Assembly (NCBI RefSeq): GCF_900142775.1
Contig: NZ_FRCC01000003.1
Coordinates: forward strand, 248,001-312,000
From: Flavobacterium flevense
Lineage (GTDB): Bacteria > Bacteroidota > Bacteroidia > Flavobacteriales > Flavobacteriaceae
Reading direction: 5' to 3'
DNA length: 64,000 bases
A program made the translations under genes and the position numbers. The notes beneath the pieces are model-generated. The model was not told where the DNA came from, ran no database searches, and saw only the letters and a program-made list of their open reading frames with translations. The first letter of the stretch is position 1. Every line of letters starts with the position of its first letter. Positions 44,787-54,152 of this stretch are shown piece by piece.

Positions 44787-46901
44787 ATGATTACTTCCCA
44801 AATTTTACACCATACGCTTAAAGAAAATTTTGGATTTGAAAAATTCAGAGCCAATCAGGAAGAAATTATAAATACTATCTTAAATGGAACTGATGCCTTA
44901 GCAATCATGCCCACAGGTGGCGGAAAATCAATTTGTTTTCAATTACCCGCTTTACTATTTCCCGGAATTACGATCGTAATTTCACCACTTATCGCTTTAA
45001 TGAAAGATCAGGTAGATAGCCTCAAAGCCAATGGAATTGCTGCCTGTTTCATCAACAGTACACAAACTGATGCCGAGCAACAATTGCATATTGAAAACCT
45101 GAGAAACAATAAAGTTAAACTTGTCTATGTTGCTCCCGAAAGTTTGTCGTATCTGGAAAATGTATTTAATATACTTACCGTAAGTTTAATTGCTATTGAC
45201 GAAGCACACTGTATTTCGTCATGGGGTCATGATTTCAGACCGGCATATACTAACTTGGGTTACCTGAAAAACCGCTTCCCTTCTACTCCAATATTAGCTT
45301 TAACTGCAACCGCTGATAAAGCTACACGTCAAGACATTAGCAATCAGTTAAACTTAAGAAATTCAAGAACTTTTATAGCTTCTTTTGATCGAAAAAACCT
45401 AAGTCTGGAAGTGCGTCCCGCTCTGGACAGAGTAAAACAAATTGTTGATTTTATCGAATTAAAACCTGCTGAATCAGGCATTATTTATTGTCTTAGCCGA
45501 AAAACAACCGAAGAACTTGCCGAAAAACTCAGCAATATCGGAATCAAAGCTAAGGCTTACCACGCGGGTTTAGACAGCGATCTTCGTTCTAAAACTCAGG
45601 ACGAATTTATAAATGATCAATGTCAGGTAGTTTGCGCTACCATTGCATTTGGGATGGGAATTGACAAGTCGAATGTTCGTTGGGTGATCCATTATAATTT
45701 ACCTAAAAATATTGAAGGCTATTACCAGGAAATTGGTCGTGCCGGACGCGACGGATTAGCTTCTGAAACTATTTTATTCGAAAGTTATGGCGATTTGATT
45801 CAGTTGCAAAAATTTGCTTCGCAGGGTCAAAATTCCGAAATCCAGCTGGCAAAACTGGAGAGGATGAAACAATATGCGGATGCTTTGAGTTGCCGACGCA
45901 AAATACTACTTTCTTATTTTGGTGAAATTGTAACCCAAAACTGTGGCAATTGCGATATTTGCAAAAATCCGCCTGCTTTTTTTGACGGAACTATTATTGC
46001 TCAAAAAGCTCTCTCGGCTATCATCAGACTTAAAGAAGCAGAATCACTGCCTGTGATTGTTGATTTTTTAAGAGGTTCTAAAAACGCTTATATTTATGAA
46101 AAAGAATATCAAAATTTAAAAACATACGGTGTAGGAATTGAAACTTCATGGCAGGACTGGAATCAATATCTGATTCAGCTTATTAATTTAGGCTATTGCG
46201 AAATTGCCTTTCATCAGCAAAATAAAATAAAACTTACTCCGTTAGCTAAAAAAGTATTATTTGAAGGCGAGAAAGTACAACTCAATACGGTGCAGAAAGT
46301 AAATACTGATAAAGCTAAAAATAAAGAAACCAAAACTAAAGTAGTTGCTAATTCTCTTTTTGAAAGTTTACGCAAATTGCGTTATGAAATTGCTAAAGAA
46401 GAAGAAGTTCCGGCTTACGTGATTTTTAGTGATGCGGCTTTACGCCAAATGGAAGTAAATCGTCCCATGAGTGAAGAAGAATTTATTGTAATTGATGGTG
46501 TAGGAAAAGCCAAATTAGAAAAATATGGAGATGCTTTTATAAAAACGATTATTGCTTTTCTAAAAAATAAGAAAGATAAAACAAAGAAAGAATCGAGTAC
46601 TTATAAAGAAACTCTGGCATTATTTAACGAAGGATTATCTGTTGAAGAAATTGCCGAAAAAAGAAAATTAGGCTTAGGAACTATTATGTCCCATCTGGCT
46701 AAATTACATTCCGACGGAGCTTCAATTGATTTGTACCAATTTATTTCAAAAGAAGAAGTTAGCAAAATTTCAGAAGCCAAAAACACTTTAGATAATCCAA
46801 ATGCCTTAAGACCTTATTTTGATTATTTTGAAGAACAAATTAGTTATGGAAAAATAAGGCTGGGATTAGCAATAATTGAAAAAGAAGAAAAAAATATCTA
46901 A
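44787..46901 (+). CDS. recQ: ATP-dependent DNA helicase RecQ
   Basis: A 704-residue RecQ helicase unwinding DNA 3' to 5' in recombination and repair. Domain order: helicase core with Walker A MPTGGGKSICFQLP and Walker B AIDEAHCISSWGHDFRP; a second RecA lobe with GRAGRDG; the RQC zinc part with CRRKILLSYFG and CGNCDICKNP; a winged helix; an HRDC domain (SLFESLRKLRYEIAKEEEVPAYVIFSDAALRQM); and a C-terminal helix-turn-helix tail (STYKETLALFNEGLSVEEIAEKRKLGLGTI). The extra tail is a known variation in some RecQ proteins. The deoxyinosine glycosylase gene follows 4 bases later. Confidence 0.96.
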   Translation: MITSQILHHTLKENFGFEKFRANQEEIINTILNGTDALAIMPTGGGKSICFQLPALLFPGITIVISPLIALMKDQVDSLKANGIAACFINSTQTDAEQQLHIENLRNNKVKLVYVAPESLSYLENVFNILTVSLIAIDEAHCISSWGHDFRPAYTNLGYLKNRFPSTPILALTATADKATRQDISNQLNLRNSRTFIASFDRKNLSLEVRPALDRVKQIVDFIELKPAESGIIYCLSRKTTEELAEKLSNIGIKAKAYHAGLDSDLRSKTQDEFINDQCQVVCATIAFGMGIDKSNVRWVIHYNLPKNIEGYYQEIGRAGRDGLASETILFESYGDLIQLQKFASQGQNSEIQLAKLERMKQYADALSCRRKILLSYFGEIVTQNCGNCDICKNPPAFFDGTIIAQKALSAIIRLKEAESLPVIVDFLRGSKNAYIYEKEYQNLKTYGVGIETSWQDWNQYLIQLINLGYCEIAFHQQNKIKLTPLAKKVLFEGEKVQLNTVQKVNTDKAKNKETKTKVVANSLFESLRKLRYEIAKEEEVPAYVIFSDAALRQMEVNRPMSEEEFIVIDGVGKAKLEKYGDAFIKTIIAFLKNKKDKTKKESSTYKETLALFNEGLSVEEIAEKRKLGLGTIMSHLAKLHSDGASIDLYQFISKEEVSKISEAKNTLDNPNALRPYFDYFEEQISYGKIRLGLAIIEKEEKNI

Positions 46902-46905
46902 AATC

Positions 46906-47382
46906 ATGATTCGGTCCTTTCCTCCTTTTATTAATAATGAAACCGAAATTTTAATTTTGGGAACTATGCCAGGAATTGCCTCTTTAGAAAAACAGGAATA
47001 TTATGCTCATCCACGCAATCATTTCTGGAAAATCATCTATACTTTATTTGATAAATTGCCTGTTGCTACAGTTTTCGAAGAAAAAATAAAACTACTGCAA
47101 ACGAATAAAATCGGAATTTGGGATGTTCTGGAAAATTGTGAACGCAAAGGAAGTTTAGATATTCACATCAAAAATCACAAACCCAATGATTTTGAAAGTC
47201 TCTTCAGTCAGTTTCCAAATATCAAAAAAATCATCTTTAACGGAAAAGAGAGCCACCGTTATTTTATAAAAAGTTTTGGACAAATAAAAGGCATTACTTA
47301 TTGTGTAATACCTTCTACAAGTCCCGCTAATACGATGTCTTTTGAAAACAAATTGAAAATATGGTCAAGTTGTTTTGAGTAG
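46906..47382 (+). CDS. DNA-deoxyinosine glycosylase (UDG superfamily)
   Basis: The ATG at 46906 (MIRSFPPFINNETEILILGTMPG) gives 158 residues; a TTG reading from 46876 would overlap recQ and adds a Lys-rich stretch without support. The family motif ILILGTMPGIASLEKQEYYAHPRNHFWKII is clear, with further regions KIGIWDVLENCERKGSLD and YCVIPSTSPAN near the end. Such enzymes remove hypoxanthine (deaminated adenine) and related bases. It directly follows recQ, so the two repair genes are probably cotranscribed. Confidence 0.88.
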   Translation: MIRSFPPFINNETEILILGTMPGIASLEKQEYYAHPRNHFWKIIYTLFDKLPVATVFEEKIKLLQTNKIGIWDVLENCERKGSLDIHIKNHKPNDFESLFSQFPNIKKIIFNGKESHRYFIKSFGQIKGITYCVIPSTSPANTMSFENKLKIWSSCFE

Positions 47383-47383
47383 A

Positions 47384-47899
47384 TTATAAATATCTTTCCT
47401 GAAAAATTTTCTTATGATGGTTTTGATGTCCAATAATAATAAAACCTATCGCTCGCACTGAAATTTCATTATTAGAAGCTATTCCGATTCTTTTTAGCTG
47501 TTCTCCTGAAAAACTTTTATAAAGCGCTAAAGTACTTTGACGAACAATGGATAATTCAGTCAGTAAACTTTGCAAATGCCTGTCGTTAGCATTGGTGTTT
47601 TCAACAAAATCGTTTTCATCAAATCCGGGCAGCGGTGTTTTATCATTTCTGGAAATTCGCAGTGCACGGTAACTAAAAACCCGTTCGGCATCAATAATAT
47701 GCTGAATAATTTCTTTAATCGTCCATTTGCCCTGAGCATAACGATAATCAAATTTATCCATTGGTATATCCTGAACAAAACGAATAAAATCATGAAGACT
47801 TATTTCTAAGTCTTCATGTAAATCTCCATTTCCAGCTGCTTTTATATAAGTAGCATAGAATTCAGAATATTCATTTTCCGGAATTTCAGTTCCCTTCAT
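47384..47899 (-). CDS. DinB-family metal-binding four-helix protein
   Basis: A 171-residue DinB/YfiT-like four-helix bundle. The three conserved histidines expected to hold a divalent metal are visible in QGKWTIKEIIQHIIDAERVFSYRALRI and FIIIGHQNHHKKIFQERYL. The N-terminal motif SLHDFIRFVQDIPMDKFDYRYAQGKWT is also typical. The family includes thiol transferases and other proteins of unclear function. It ends one base from the glycosylase stop (convergent) and lies 9 bases after ppc on the same strand, so it may be read with ppc. Confidence 0.88.
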   Translation of the reverse strand: MKGTEIPENEYSEFYATYIKAAGNGDLHEDLEISLHDFIRFVQDIPMDKFDYRYAQGKWTIKEIIQHIIDAERVFSYRALRISRNDKTPLPGFDENDFVENTNANDRHLQSLLTELSIVRQSTLALYKSFSGEQLKRIGIASNNEISVRAIGFIIIGHQNHHKKIFQERYL

Positions 47900-47908
47900 G
47901 ATTTAATA

Positions 47909-50494
47909 TTAAGCTGAATTTCTACTTGCGTTAGTATTACCAAACAAAGAACGCATTACGATTTTTTCGTATACTTTGATTAACTTGTCGTCCGGATTTG
48001 CTTCTTTATTCAATTCGTTAATACGCAATAAAGCATATTGCTGAATGGTTAACAATGGCAATACGATACGCTCTCTAATTTGGATAGAAGCCATTCCGTC
48101 AGGATAATTTTCCATCAGTTCTTTATGACCGGCGATTTTTAGCAACAATCTTTTTGTTTCTAAAAACTCATCGTAAATATTTTGCCAGAATTCTCCAAAT
48201 TCAGGATCATTCTTCATGTATGCCGTTAATGGGAAAAATGATTTTGCCAATGACATCATACTATTTTCCAACAATGTTTTAAAGAACATAGAATGGTTGT
48301 ATAAATCCTGAACTTTATCCCATTGATTGGTATCTTCAAAATGTTTCAATGCAGCTCCCACTCCGTAAAAACCAGGAACATTTTGCTTTAACTGGCTCCA
48401 GGAACCTACAAAAGGAATCGCTCTTAAATCCTTAAAATCCAGTTTTTCAGATTTACTTCTTTTAGAAGGACGGCTTCCGATATTTGTTTTAGCATAGTAT
48501 TTCAACGTACTCATTTTTTCCAGATAAGGAATAAATTTGTCGTGATTTTTAAAACTTAAGTATTTTTTATATCCAAGTTCAGATAACTGATTCATTACCT
48601 CTTTATCCGTTTCAGAAAATTTATTTAATTCTTTACTGAACACCTGATTTGTAACTCCGGCACTCAATAAATTTTCTAAATTATGACGACAAGAGTCTAA
48701 AGTTCCAAAATTAGAACTAATGGTTTGTCCCTGAACAGTTACCTGAATTTCTTTGTTCTCAATATCCGGACCTAAAGAAGCGTAAAATTTATGTGTTTTT
48801 CCTCCTCCACGAGCAGGTGGCCCACCACGTCCGTCAAAGAAAATCACTTTAACACCATATTTTCTGGACATTGCAGTCAATGCTTCTTTTGCCTGATAGA
48901 TACTCCAGTTTGCCATTAAATACCCACCATCTTTAGTACCATCAGAGAATCCAAGCATAATAGTCTGTTTCATTCCTCTGTCAGCCAAATGAGCCGCATA
49001 TACCGGGTTAGTGTACAATTGCTCCATTACATTATGCGCATTTTGCAAATCATCAACAGATTCAAATAAAGGCACAATATCAACCGAAGGTTTTTCCCAG
49101 TCACTCAAACGAATTAATGCAAAAGTCTCTAAAACATTCACTGCATTTTCGTTATTACTGATGATATAACGATTAGCTCCTAACTCACCATTACTGGCCT
49201 GAATTTGTTTAATAGCCTGAATGGACTCTAATGTGGACTGAGTCATTTCATTTTTAAAATCACCAGGATTTAGATTGCCCTGAACGCTTGTTAAAACTTT
49301 ACATTTTTCAGTCTCTGATAATTCGTAATAGTTTTTAGGAAAAATATCGCTGCCACTATTTTGATAGAAATCAAAAATATCTCTAAATACAGCATCGTGA
49401 ATTCTGCTGTTTTGACGAATGTCTAGGGTTGCAAAATGGAATCCGAATAAGTTAACTTTTATCAGTAAAGCTTCTAATTCATTCACATATAAAGATTGAT
49501 GTTGCTCAACAATAATCGTTTTAATTTTATTTAATTGTGCTTTGAATTCTTCTAAGGTGATGTAAATCTCTCCTCTTGAATAGAATACAGAACGGTATAA
49601 TTTATTTTCCAGTTCAGCAACCAATACATCTACGCCTGAAAAAGTTAATTTTCTTTTTAAGCTTCTCATTTCAAAATAGTAGCATTTTAAAATCGAAGTT
49701 CTTAAGCGATCAGCAACTTTTAATGTAATATCAGTAGTTACAAACGGATTTCCATCCCTGTCTCCTCCCGGCCAGAAACCAAGCTGGATAATTGGATTTT
49801 TAATATTTCCTGATGGAGCAATATTAGTTTCTAAATAATGCATCAAATCACCGGCGGTGTTATAGAATACATTTTCAAGATACCAAATTAAGCTAACCGC
49901 TTCATCAAAAGGATTTGGTTTTTCATTTTGAATAAAAGGCGTTTTTCCTAACTGAGCTAAAAGTTGTTTAATTTGAAGTAAGTTATTATCACGAATTGCC
50001 TGAGTCAGGTCATTAATAATTCCTAAAACGGCTCCGGGATAAAATTGTGTAGGATGCGCTGTTAAAACAGTTCTGACATTGAAATTCTCTAAAAATTCAA
50101 CTAACTCTTCGTTTTTACCTCTTGCATCTGATTTTTCTTTAACATCTCTAAGTGAACCACGCCCTTCCATATTATTTACAATTGGAAAAGCAGCATCTTC
50201 TACAGCATCAAATAACACAATTTGACGTTCGATATATTGAATAAAACGAAACATCAAATCGATTTTGTCTGCTTCTACGTCAGTATGTAAATATTTTTTG
50301 GAGAAAAATTCAAAAATTTCCTTAGGAGTTTCCATTTTTTTAAAGCCTGTTTCACAAACTTCTGTGAATAAAGGTAATAAAGCACCTGTATTGTCTATTG
50401 AGTCAAAAGGTAAAGTAATAAAAACGCTGTTGTAAATGTTATATTTAGAGAGTACGTTTTGGTTAAAACGTTCTATTTTAGGGAGCGTATACAT
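47909..50494 (-). CDS. ppc: Phosphoenolpyruvate carboxylase
   Basis: An 861-residue enzyme that fixes bicarbonate onto PEP to make oxaloacetate for the TCA cycle. Catalytic segments are intact: RTVLTAHPTQFYPGAV (His), GFWPGGDRDGNPFVT, MLGFSDGTKDGGYLMANW (Lys), and FFDGRGGPPARGGGKTHKF. The C-terminus NTNASRNSA is shortened compared with the usual allosteric aspartate-site ending NTG, but has the same type. Length is close to that of typical bacterial PEPC (870-930). Regulation by effectors was not assessed. Confidence 0.96.
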   Translation of the reverse strand: MYTLPKIERFNQNVLSKYNIYNSVFITLPFDSIDNTGALLPLFTEVCETGFKKMETPKEIFEFFSKKYLHTDVEADKIDLMFRFIQYIERQIVLFDAVEDAAFPIVNNMEGRGSLRDVKEKSDARGKNEELVEFLENFNVRTVLTAHPTQFYPGAVLGIINDLTQAIRDNNLLQIKQLLAQLGKTPFIQNEKPNPFDEAVSLIWYLENVFYNTAGDLMHYLETNIAPSGNIKNPIIQLGFWPGGDRDGNPFVTTDITLKVADRLRTSILKCYYFEMRSLKRKLTFSGVDVLVAELENKLYRSVFYSRGEIYITLEEFKAQLNKIKTIIVEQHQSLYVNELEALLIKVNLFGFHFATLDIRQNSRIHDAVFRDIFDFYQNSGSDIFPKNYYELSETEKCKVLTSVQGNLNPGDFKNEMTQSTLESIQAIKQIQASNGELGANRYIISNNENAVNVLETFALIRLSDWEKPSVDIVPLFESVDDLQNAHNVMEQLYTNPVYAAHLADRGMKQTIMLGFSDGTKDGGYLMANWSIYQAKEALTAMSRKYGVKVIFFDGRGGPPARGGGKTHKFYASLGPDIENKEIQVTVQGQTISSNFGTLDSCRHNLENLLSAGVTNQVFSKELNKFSETDKEVMNQLSELGYKKYLSFKNHDKFIPYLEKMSTLKYYAKTNIGSRPSKRSKSEKLDFKDLRAIPFVGSWSQLKQNVPGFYGVGAALKHFEDTNQWDKVQDLYNHSMFFKTLLENSMMSLAKSFFPLTAYMKNDPEFGEFWQNIYDEFLETKRLLLKIAGHKELMENYPDGMASIQIRERIVLPLLTIQQYALLRINELNKEANPDDKLIKVYEKIVMRSLFGNTNASRNSA

Positions 50495-50545
50495 AAATTA
50501 TGTTAAATTATTAAGTTAATTATATGGTATTTATTGTTGTGTCTT

Positions 50546-50577
50546 AAAAAAAATAACCCCAAGAGTCAACTTGAGGT
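50546..50577 (-). terminator. Rho-independent terminator after the Lrp-type gene
   Basis: On the minus strand ACCTCAAG (50577-50570) pairs with CTTGGGGT (50563-50556) with one wobble, followed by a T-rich run. It separates the regulator from ppc. Confidence 0.65.
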
Positions 50578-50605
50578 AAATATTTTTACATAGCATTCAA
50601 GTTGA

Positions 50606-51085
50606 TTACATATTTTTGAAGATAGTATGCATCAAACGCTTTTTGTCGTTGATACTTTCTTCAAGGGAAATCATCGTTTCTGTTCTGTAAACACCATCAA
50701 TATCATCAATCATAAAGATTACATCCTTAGCGTGTTTAGTGTCTTTTGCTCTGATTTTACAGAAAATATTGAATTTTCCTGTAGTTACAGAAGCAACAGT
50801 TACAAATGGTATTTCATTAATACGTTGCAAAACAAACTTAGTCTGAGAAGTATTATTCAGGAAAACACCCACATAAGCTATAAAAGAATAGCCTAATTTG
50901 TCATAATCCAAAACTAATGAAGATCCCATGATAATTCCGGCATCTTCCATTTTCTTTACCCTAACGTGCACTGTTCCGGCAGAAATCAATAATTTTTTAG
51001 CAATATCCGTAAACGGAACTCTCGTATTGTCTATCAACATGTCTAATATTTGATGATCAACTTCATCTAAACGGAACTTACTCAT
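50606..51085 (-). CDS. Lrp/AsnC-family transcriptional regulator
   Basis: A 159-residue regulator. The N-terminal helix-turn-helix is FRLDEVDHQILDMLIDNTRVPFTDIAKKLLISAGTVHVRVKKMEDAGII, and the C-terminal RAM/AsnC domain starts around residue 66 (SFIAYVGVFLNNTSQTKFVLQRI). These proteins form octameric rings and bind amino acids. The effector and target genes are unknown; ppc downstream is separated by a terminator. It is strongly conserved in flavobacteria, where it is a housekeeping Lrp-type gene. Confidence 0.94.
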   Translation of the reverse strand: MSKFRLDEVDHQILDMLIDNTRVPFTDIAKKLLISAGTVHVRVKKMEDAGIIMGSSLVLDYDKLGYSFIAYVGVFLNNTSQTKFVLQRINEIPFVTVASVTTGKFNIFCKIRAKDTKHAKDVIFMIDDIDGVYRTETMISLEESINDKKRLMHTIFKNM

Positions 51086-51162
51086 ATTTCTCTAATTATA
51101 TTATTAATTATCATTTTTAAAGCATAAAAATATACATAAAAATGAACAACTCTTACAAAAAA

Positions 51163-52317
51163 TTACTTTTTTATCAATCCGTTAACAAAATTAATGTTTT
51201 TATCTAAACAAAAATTTGCTTTTTGATCTAATTTGGGGAAATTTTCATCATCATCTTCATAAAGGCCACCCTGACCATCAAACACCTCATGACCAAAAAA
51301 GCCATCCAAATCATCCAGTTTTGCAATATAAGCGTTAAAGTTGATTTTTCCTTCAACTAACTCTTCTTTATACTGTGCAGCAAAATTCGTTATTTTTTCA
51401 TTACCGTCATAATTTATTTTAATCTTTTTATATATAAAATCATAAAAAACGACTTTATTTTGAGGAATATTCAAATAATCATCTGTTCTGTTAGTTTCTA
51501 TAACGTTTTCGTTAAGGAATTTAAAACTCGATACTAATGCGATGAAAATATATTTACGGGTCACTTCTCTTTCATAGTCATTAGGGTAATGTCCTGCTTC
51601 AAATAAAATGGTGGGTACTCCCAGAAATTGAAAGGTATCACCAATACAATTGATGTTAAAAGAATCATCAAAACGGCCAATTTGCCCCGGAATGAATTTT
51701 TGCAAAACTTCATTCATTCCTGCAATCAAATTAATCGCTTTTTGTCTCGAATCATTTATTTCTCTTTCCTCATTGTAAGAAGGTGCTAAAAACGATACAG
51801 TTGCCGGTTTTCCTGTATCTGCCACGCCAAAAATAGTACGCTGATCATGAAGATTGTAGCAATAATCCGGTTTGAATTCTTCAAAAACAGCTCGTAGTAA
51901 TTTGCTTTCTGGTTGGGTTAAATCCTGAGAATCCCGGTTTAAATCTATTTCGTTGGCATTAGCACGGGTGTATAAAACAGCTCCATCCGGATTCAGCATT
52001 GGCAAACAACAAAATGTAAAATTATCCAAAAAGCTTTTCGCTAAATCACTACCGCTGTGCAAGAGGTTTAGAAAGTCAAATAATGCTTTGGTCGTGGTAC
52101 TTTCATTTCCGTGCATTTGTGACCAAAGATAAATTTTAGTCTTTCCGGTACCAATACTATATTTATAAATTGGTCTTCCCTGAACCGATTGTCCAATAAT
52201 AGAAAGTTGGTTGTCTGTATTAATTCGGTTCAAAATTGGCTCAATTGACTCCAAAGTCAAATACCTGCCTTCAATCGTTTTTTCCTTGTTGTCTAGAAAC
52301 AACTGCTCTAAATTCAT
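51163..52317 (-). CDS. M14-family zinc carboxypeptidase-like protein
   Basis: The ATG at 52317 (MNLEQLFLDNKEKTIEGRYL) gives 384 residues; an upstream in-frame start at 52350 would begin inside the operator/promoter zone. The zinc site is visible in LWSQMHGNESTTTKALFDFL (His and Glu) and in YNLHDQRTIFG (His). FCCLPMLNPDGAVLYTRANANEIDLNRD is also a typical M14 segment. No signal peptide is evident, so it may be cytoplasmic. It is divergent from the XRE regulator and its likely -7 element (TACTTTTG, minus strand 52345-52338) overlaps one of the operator copies, suggesting control by that regulator. Confidence 0.85.
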   Translation of the reverse strand: MNLEQLFLDNKEKTIEGRYLTLESIEPILNRINTDNQLSIIGQSVQGRPIYKYSIGTGKTKIYLWSQMHGNESTTTKALFDFLNLLHSGSDLAKSFLDNFTFCCLPMLNPDGAVLYTRANANEIDLNRDSQDLTQPESKLLRAVFEEFKPDYCYNLHDQRTIFGVADTGKPATVSFLAPSYNEEREINDSRQKAINLIAGMNEVLQKFIPGQIGRFDDSFNINCIGDTFQFLGVPTILFEAGHYPNDYEREVTRKYIFIALVSSFKFLNENVIETNRTDDYLNIPQNKVVFYDFIYKKIKINYDGNEKITNFAAQYKEELVEGKINFNAYIAKLDDLDGFFGHEVFDGQGGLYEDDDENFPKLDQKANFCLDKNINFVNGLIKK

Positions 52318-52333
52318 AATCTGATATATTTGA

Positions 52334-52638
52334 TTTACAAAAGTAAACATCTTTATTTTTACATTTGTAAACTATTTTTTAAACTGTTTTTTTAGAATTG
52401 TAAACAAAGATTTTAGATTTCTCCGACTAAATACATTACTTAGAATTAACAAATGTTACTCATTTTTAAAAATAAATTTAATTAATTCTTTTTCAGTTAT
52501 TTAAATATTGTTACATTAACTAAAAGATTATACTTTTTAGCGTTAAAAACGCTTTTTACAGTTGTAAATTTGCTAATACTGAATGTTTTATTTACATTTG
52601 TAAATAGTTGAATTTTAATATCTATTTACAATGGTAAA
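52334..52638. promoter_or_regulatory. Array of TTTAC-N4-GTAAA operator-like palindromes
   Basis: Five perfect copies of TTTAC-N4-GTAAA lie at 52334-52347, 52358-52371, 52555-52568, 52591-52604 and 52625-52638. A sixth with one mismatch (TTTAG) is at 52391-52404. They occupy the divergent space between the M14 gene and the XRE gene. The copy at 52625 spans the XRE start codon (ATG inside the spacer). The copy at 52591 contains the promoter -7 element, and the copy at 52334 contains the minus-strand TACTTTTG. The XRE protein is the likely binder. No other gene lies in this 313-base region. Confidence 0.8.
52570..52600 (+). promoter_or_regulatory. Promoter of the XRE regulator, embedded in operators
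   Basis: TTG (52570-52572), a 20-base spacer, then TACATTTG (52593-52600). The -7 lies inside the palindrome at 52591-52604, and the -33 touches the one at 52555-52568. Occupied operators should block transcription. Confidence 0.6.
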
Positions 52639-53095
52639 CACGGATGATTTTATAAAAAGACTCGAAATTATACTGGACTATTATGGTGTAAACGCTTCTA
52701 CATTTGCTGATAAAATTGGGGTACAACGTTCCAGTTTATCTCACCTCCTTTCCGGAAGAAACAAACCCAGTCTGGATTTTATACTTAAAATTTTAGAGGT
52801 TTATCCTGAAGTGGATTTGTACTGGCTTTTAAACGGAAAAGGGACTTTCCCTAAAAATAACTCAATACCTGCTGAACCTGAAGCTATAAACAGCTTTACG
52901 GATAGCAAAACGGCTGTAAAAGAGGATTTGTTTTCTAATAGCTTTCAAGAAGACAGAAGAGAAGAAAAAAAAGATACCAATTCGGATAAAAAAGCCGAAA
53001 TCGCATCTCATTTCTTTGAAGAGACTATTGACAAAATAGTGTTTTTTTACAAGGACGGAACTTTTAAAGTCTTTAATCCAAACCAAAAAAAATAA
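52631..53095 (+). CDS. XRE-family helix-turn-helix regulator, probably autoregulated
   Basis: A 154-residue protein. Residues 6-70 form a lambda-repressor-like helix-turn-helix (DFIKRLEIILDYYGVNASTFADKIGVQRSSLSHLLSGRNKPSLDFILKILEVYPEVDLYWLLNGKG). A charged, probably disordered linker follows (about 75-130), and the short C-terminal tail KIVFFYKDGTFKVFNPN recurs in Bacteroidetes XRE proteins. No peptidase or ligand domain is present. Five perfect TTTAC-N4-GTAAA palindromes upstream, one over its own start codon, suggest strong negative autoregulation. Its regulon could be found by searching for this word. Confidence 0.85.
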   Translation: MVNTDDFIKRLEIILDYYGVNASTFADKIGVQRSSLSHLLSGRNKPSLDFILKILEVYPEVDLYWLLNGKGTFPKNNSIPAEPEAINSFTDSKTAVKEDLFSNSFQEDRREEKKDTNSDKKAEIASHFFEETIDKIVFFYKDGTFKVFNPNQKK

Positions 53096-53128
53096 CCCCA
53101 AACACCTTTAACAGCATTTAGGGTTATT
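53084..53128 (-). terminator. Terminator of the lipoprotein gene, overlapping the XRE 3' end
   Basis: AATAACCC (minus strand from 53128) pairs with GGGTTATT (ending at 53091), and the minus strand then reads a run of T (53090-53084). It may work in both directions for the two convergent genes. Confidence 0.6.
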
Positions 53129-53150
53129 CAAAACAAATAAAAACCTATTT

Positions 53151-54152
53151 TTAATTTCTTATAATAAAAATTGAAGTAACTCCCGCTTCTGTTCTTACAC
53201 TTAAAGGATTAGCATCAGCAGAAGCAGTAGCTTTCGCAAAAGTAAGTACTTTTCCTCCGCCGTTTAATCGTTCTGCCACATACGTCATTTTAGTTTCATT
53301 ATCATAAGCTACATCCACAGGATTTCCTAACTGAGAGTTAGGTCCGTAAATCCTGATTTGGTTGCTTGTTCCAATAGTTCCCATATTAGCAGTTGAAGCA
53401 AATACACTGGTAAAGTTTTTAATAAATACTAAACCACCATCCGAATCAGAAGTTGCACTTCCCACATCAGTAAGAACCATTAAGTTGTCCTGAGGTGAAT
53501 AAGTAATTCCGTGAGTTCTTACAAGACCTTCGATGCTTACCCGCTTTGTTGCAGCAATATTTCCGGAAGGATTGTTCATGAAATTCTTAAAGACAACAAT
53601 ATCCGAAGTTAAATCTACAACAGCATACAAGTCATTTCCGTCCATGTGAATTCCCCATAACTTAAAATCAACGGTATAAGAATTTAAAAGTGTAAAACCA
53701 CTTGCTGTTTTTTGATACACCAATAATTTATTAACCATTCCATTAGAAGCTAACTGATCCTGAGCAACAACAATTTTATCTCCGGAAACTGCTGTTTCGC
53801 GGGCATTTGTAAAATCAAGGTTAGAACTGCTTAAAGATGCCGTTAATGCGATTGCTCCCGAAGCAGCTGCGACTTTAACATCCGAATAACTTTCTAATCT
53901 GTTATTTGTACGAGACGCTACAGTAATAGCATCTGTATCCGGATCATACGAAATTCCTTCAGCATCCAGAGAAGCAATTGTAAATGATTTAACCATTGCA
54001 GAAGGTTCTAATAAATCAACATAAGTAACTTTACCTGAAGTATTACTTGATGTTACTAATACCAGTTCTTTATCTTTCATTCCTTTGTCATCATTAGAGC
54101 AGGAAGTAAGTGATAAGATCAAAACAGCACAGGAGATAAATAAATTTTTCAT
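53151..54152 (-). CDS. Lipoprotein of unknown function with beta-propeller-like repeats
   Basis: A 333-residue lipoprotein with signal MKNLFISCAVLILSLTSC and lipobox C18, followed by the SNDDKG linker common in Bacteroidetes lipoproteins. The body has repeated short motifs such as LVTSSNTSGKVTYVDL, ISYDPDTDAITVASRTNNRLESY, LYAVVDLTSDIVVFKNF, ITYSPQDNLMVLTD and VDVAYDNETKMTYVAERLNG, typical of beta-propeller blades. No catalytic residues are recognised. Placement gives no functional clue. Confidence 0.75.
   Translation of the reverse strand: MKNLFISCAVLILSLTSCSNDDKGMKDKELVLVTSSNTSGKVTYVDLLEPSAMVKSFTIASLDAEGISYDPDTDAITVASRTNNRLESYSDVKVAAASGAIALTASLSSSNLDFTNARETAVSGDKIVVAQDQLASNGMVNKLLVYQKTASGFTLLNSYTVDFKLWGIHMDGNDLYAVVDLTSDIVVFKNFMNNPSGNIAATKRVSIEGLVRTHGITYSPQDNLMVLTDVGSATSDSDGGLVFIKNFTSVFASTANMGTIGTSNQIRIYGPNSQLGNPVDVAYDNETKMTYVAERLNGGGKVLTFAKATASADANPLSVRTEAGVTSIFIIRN

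Noticed and set aside
46876..46905. Longer start for the deoxyinosine glycosylase overlapping recQ
   Set aside because: The extra codons start with TTG and read MKKKKKISKI, a by-product of the Lys-rich end of recQ. The ATG at 46906 matches the family.
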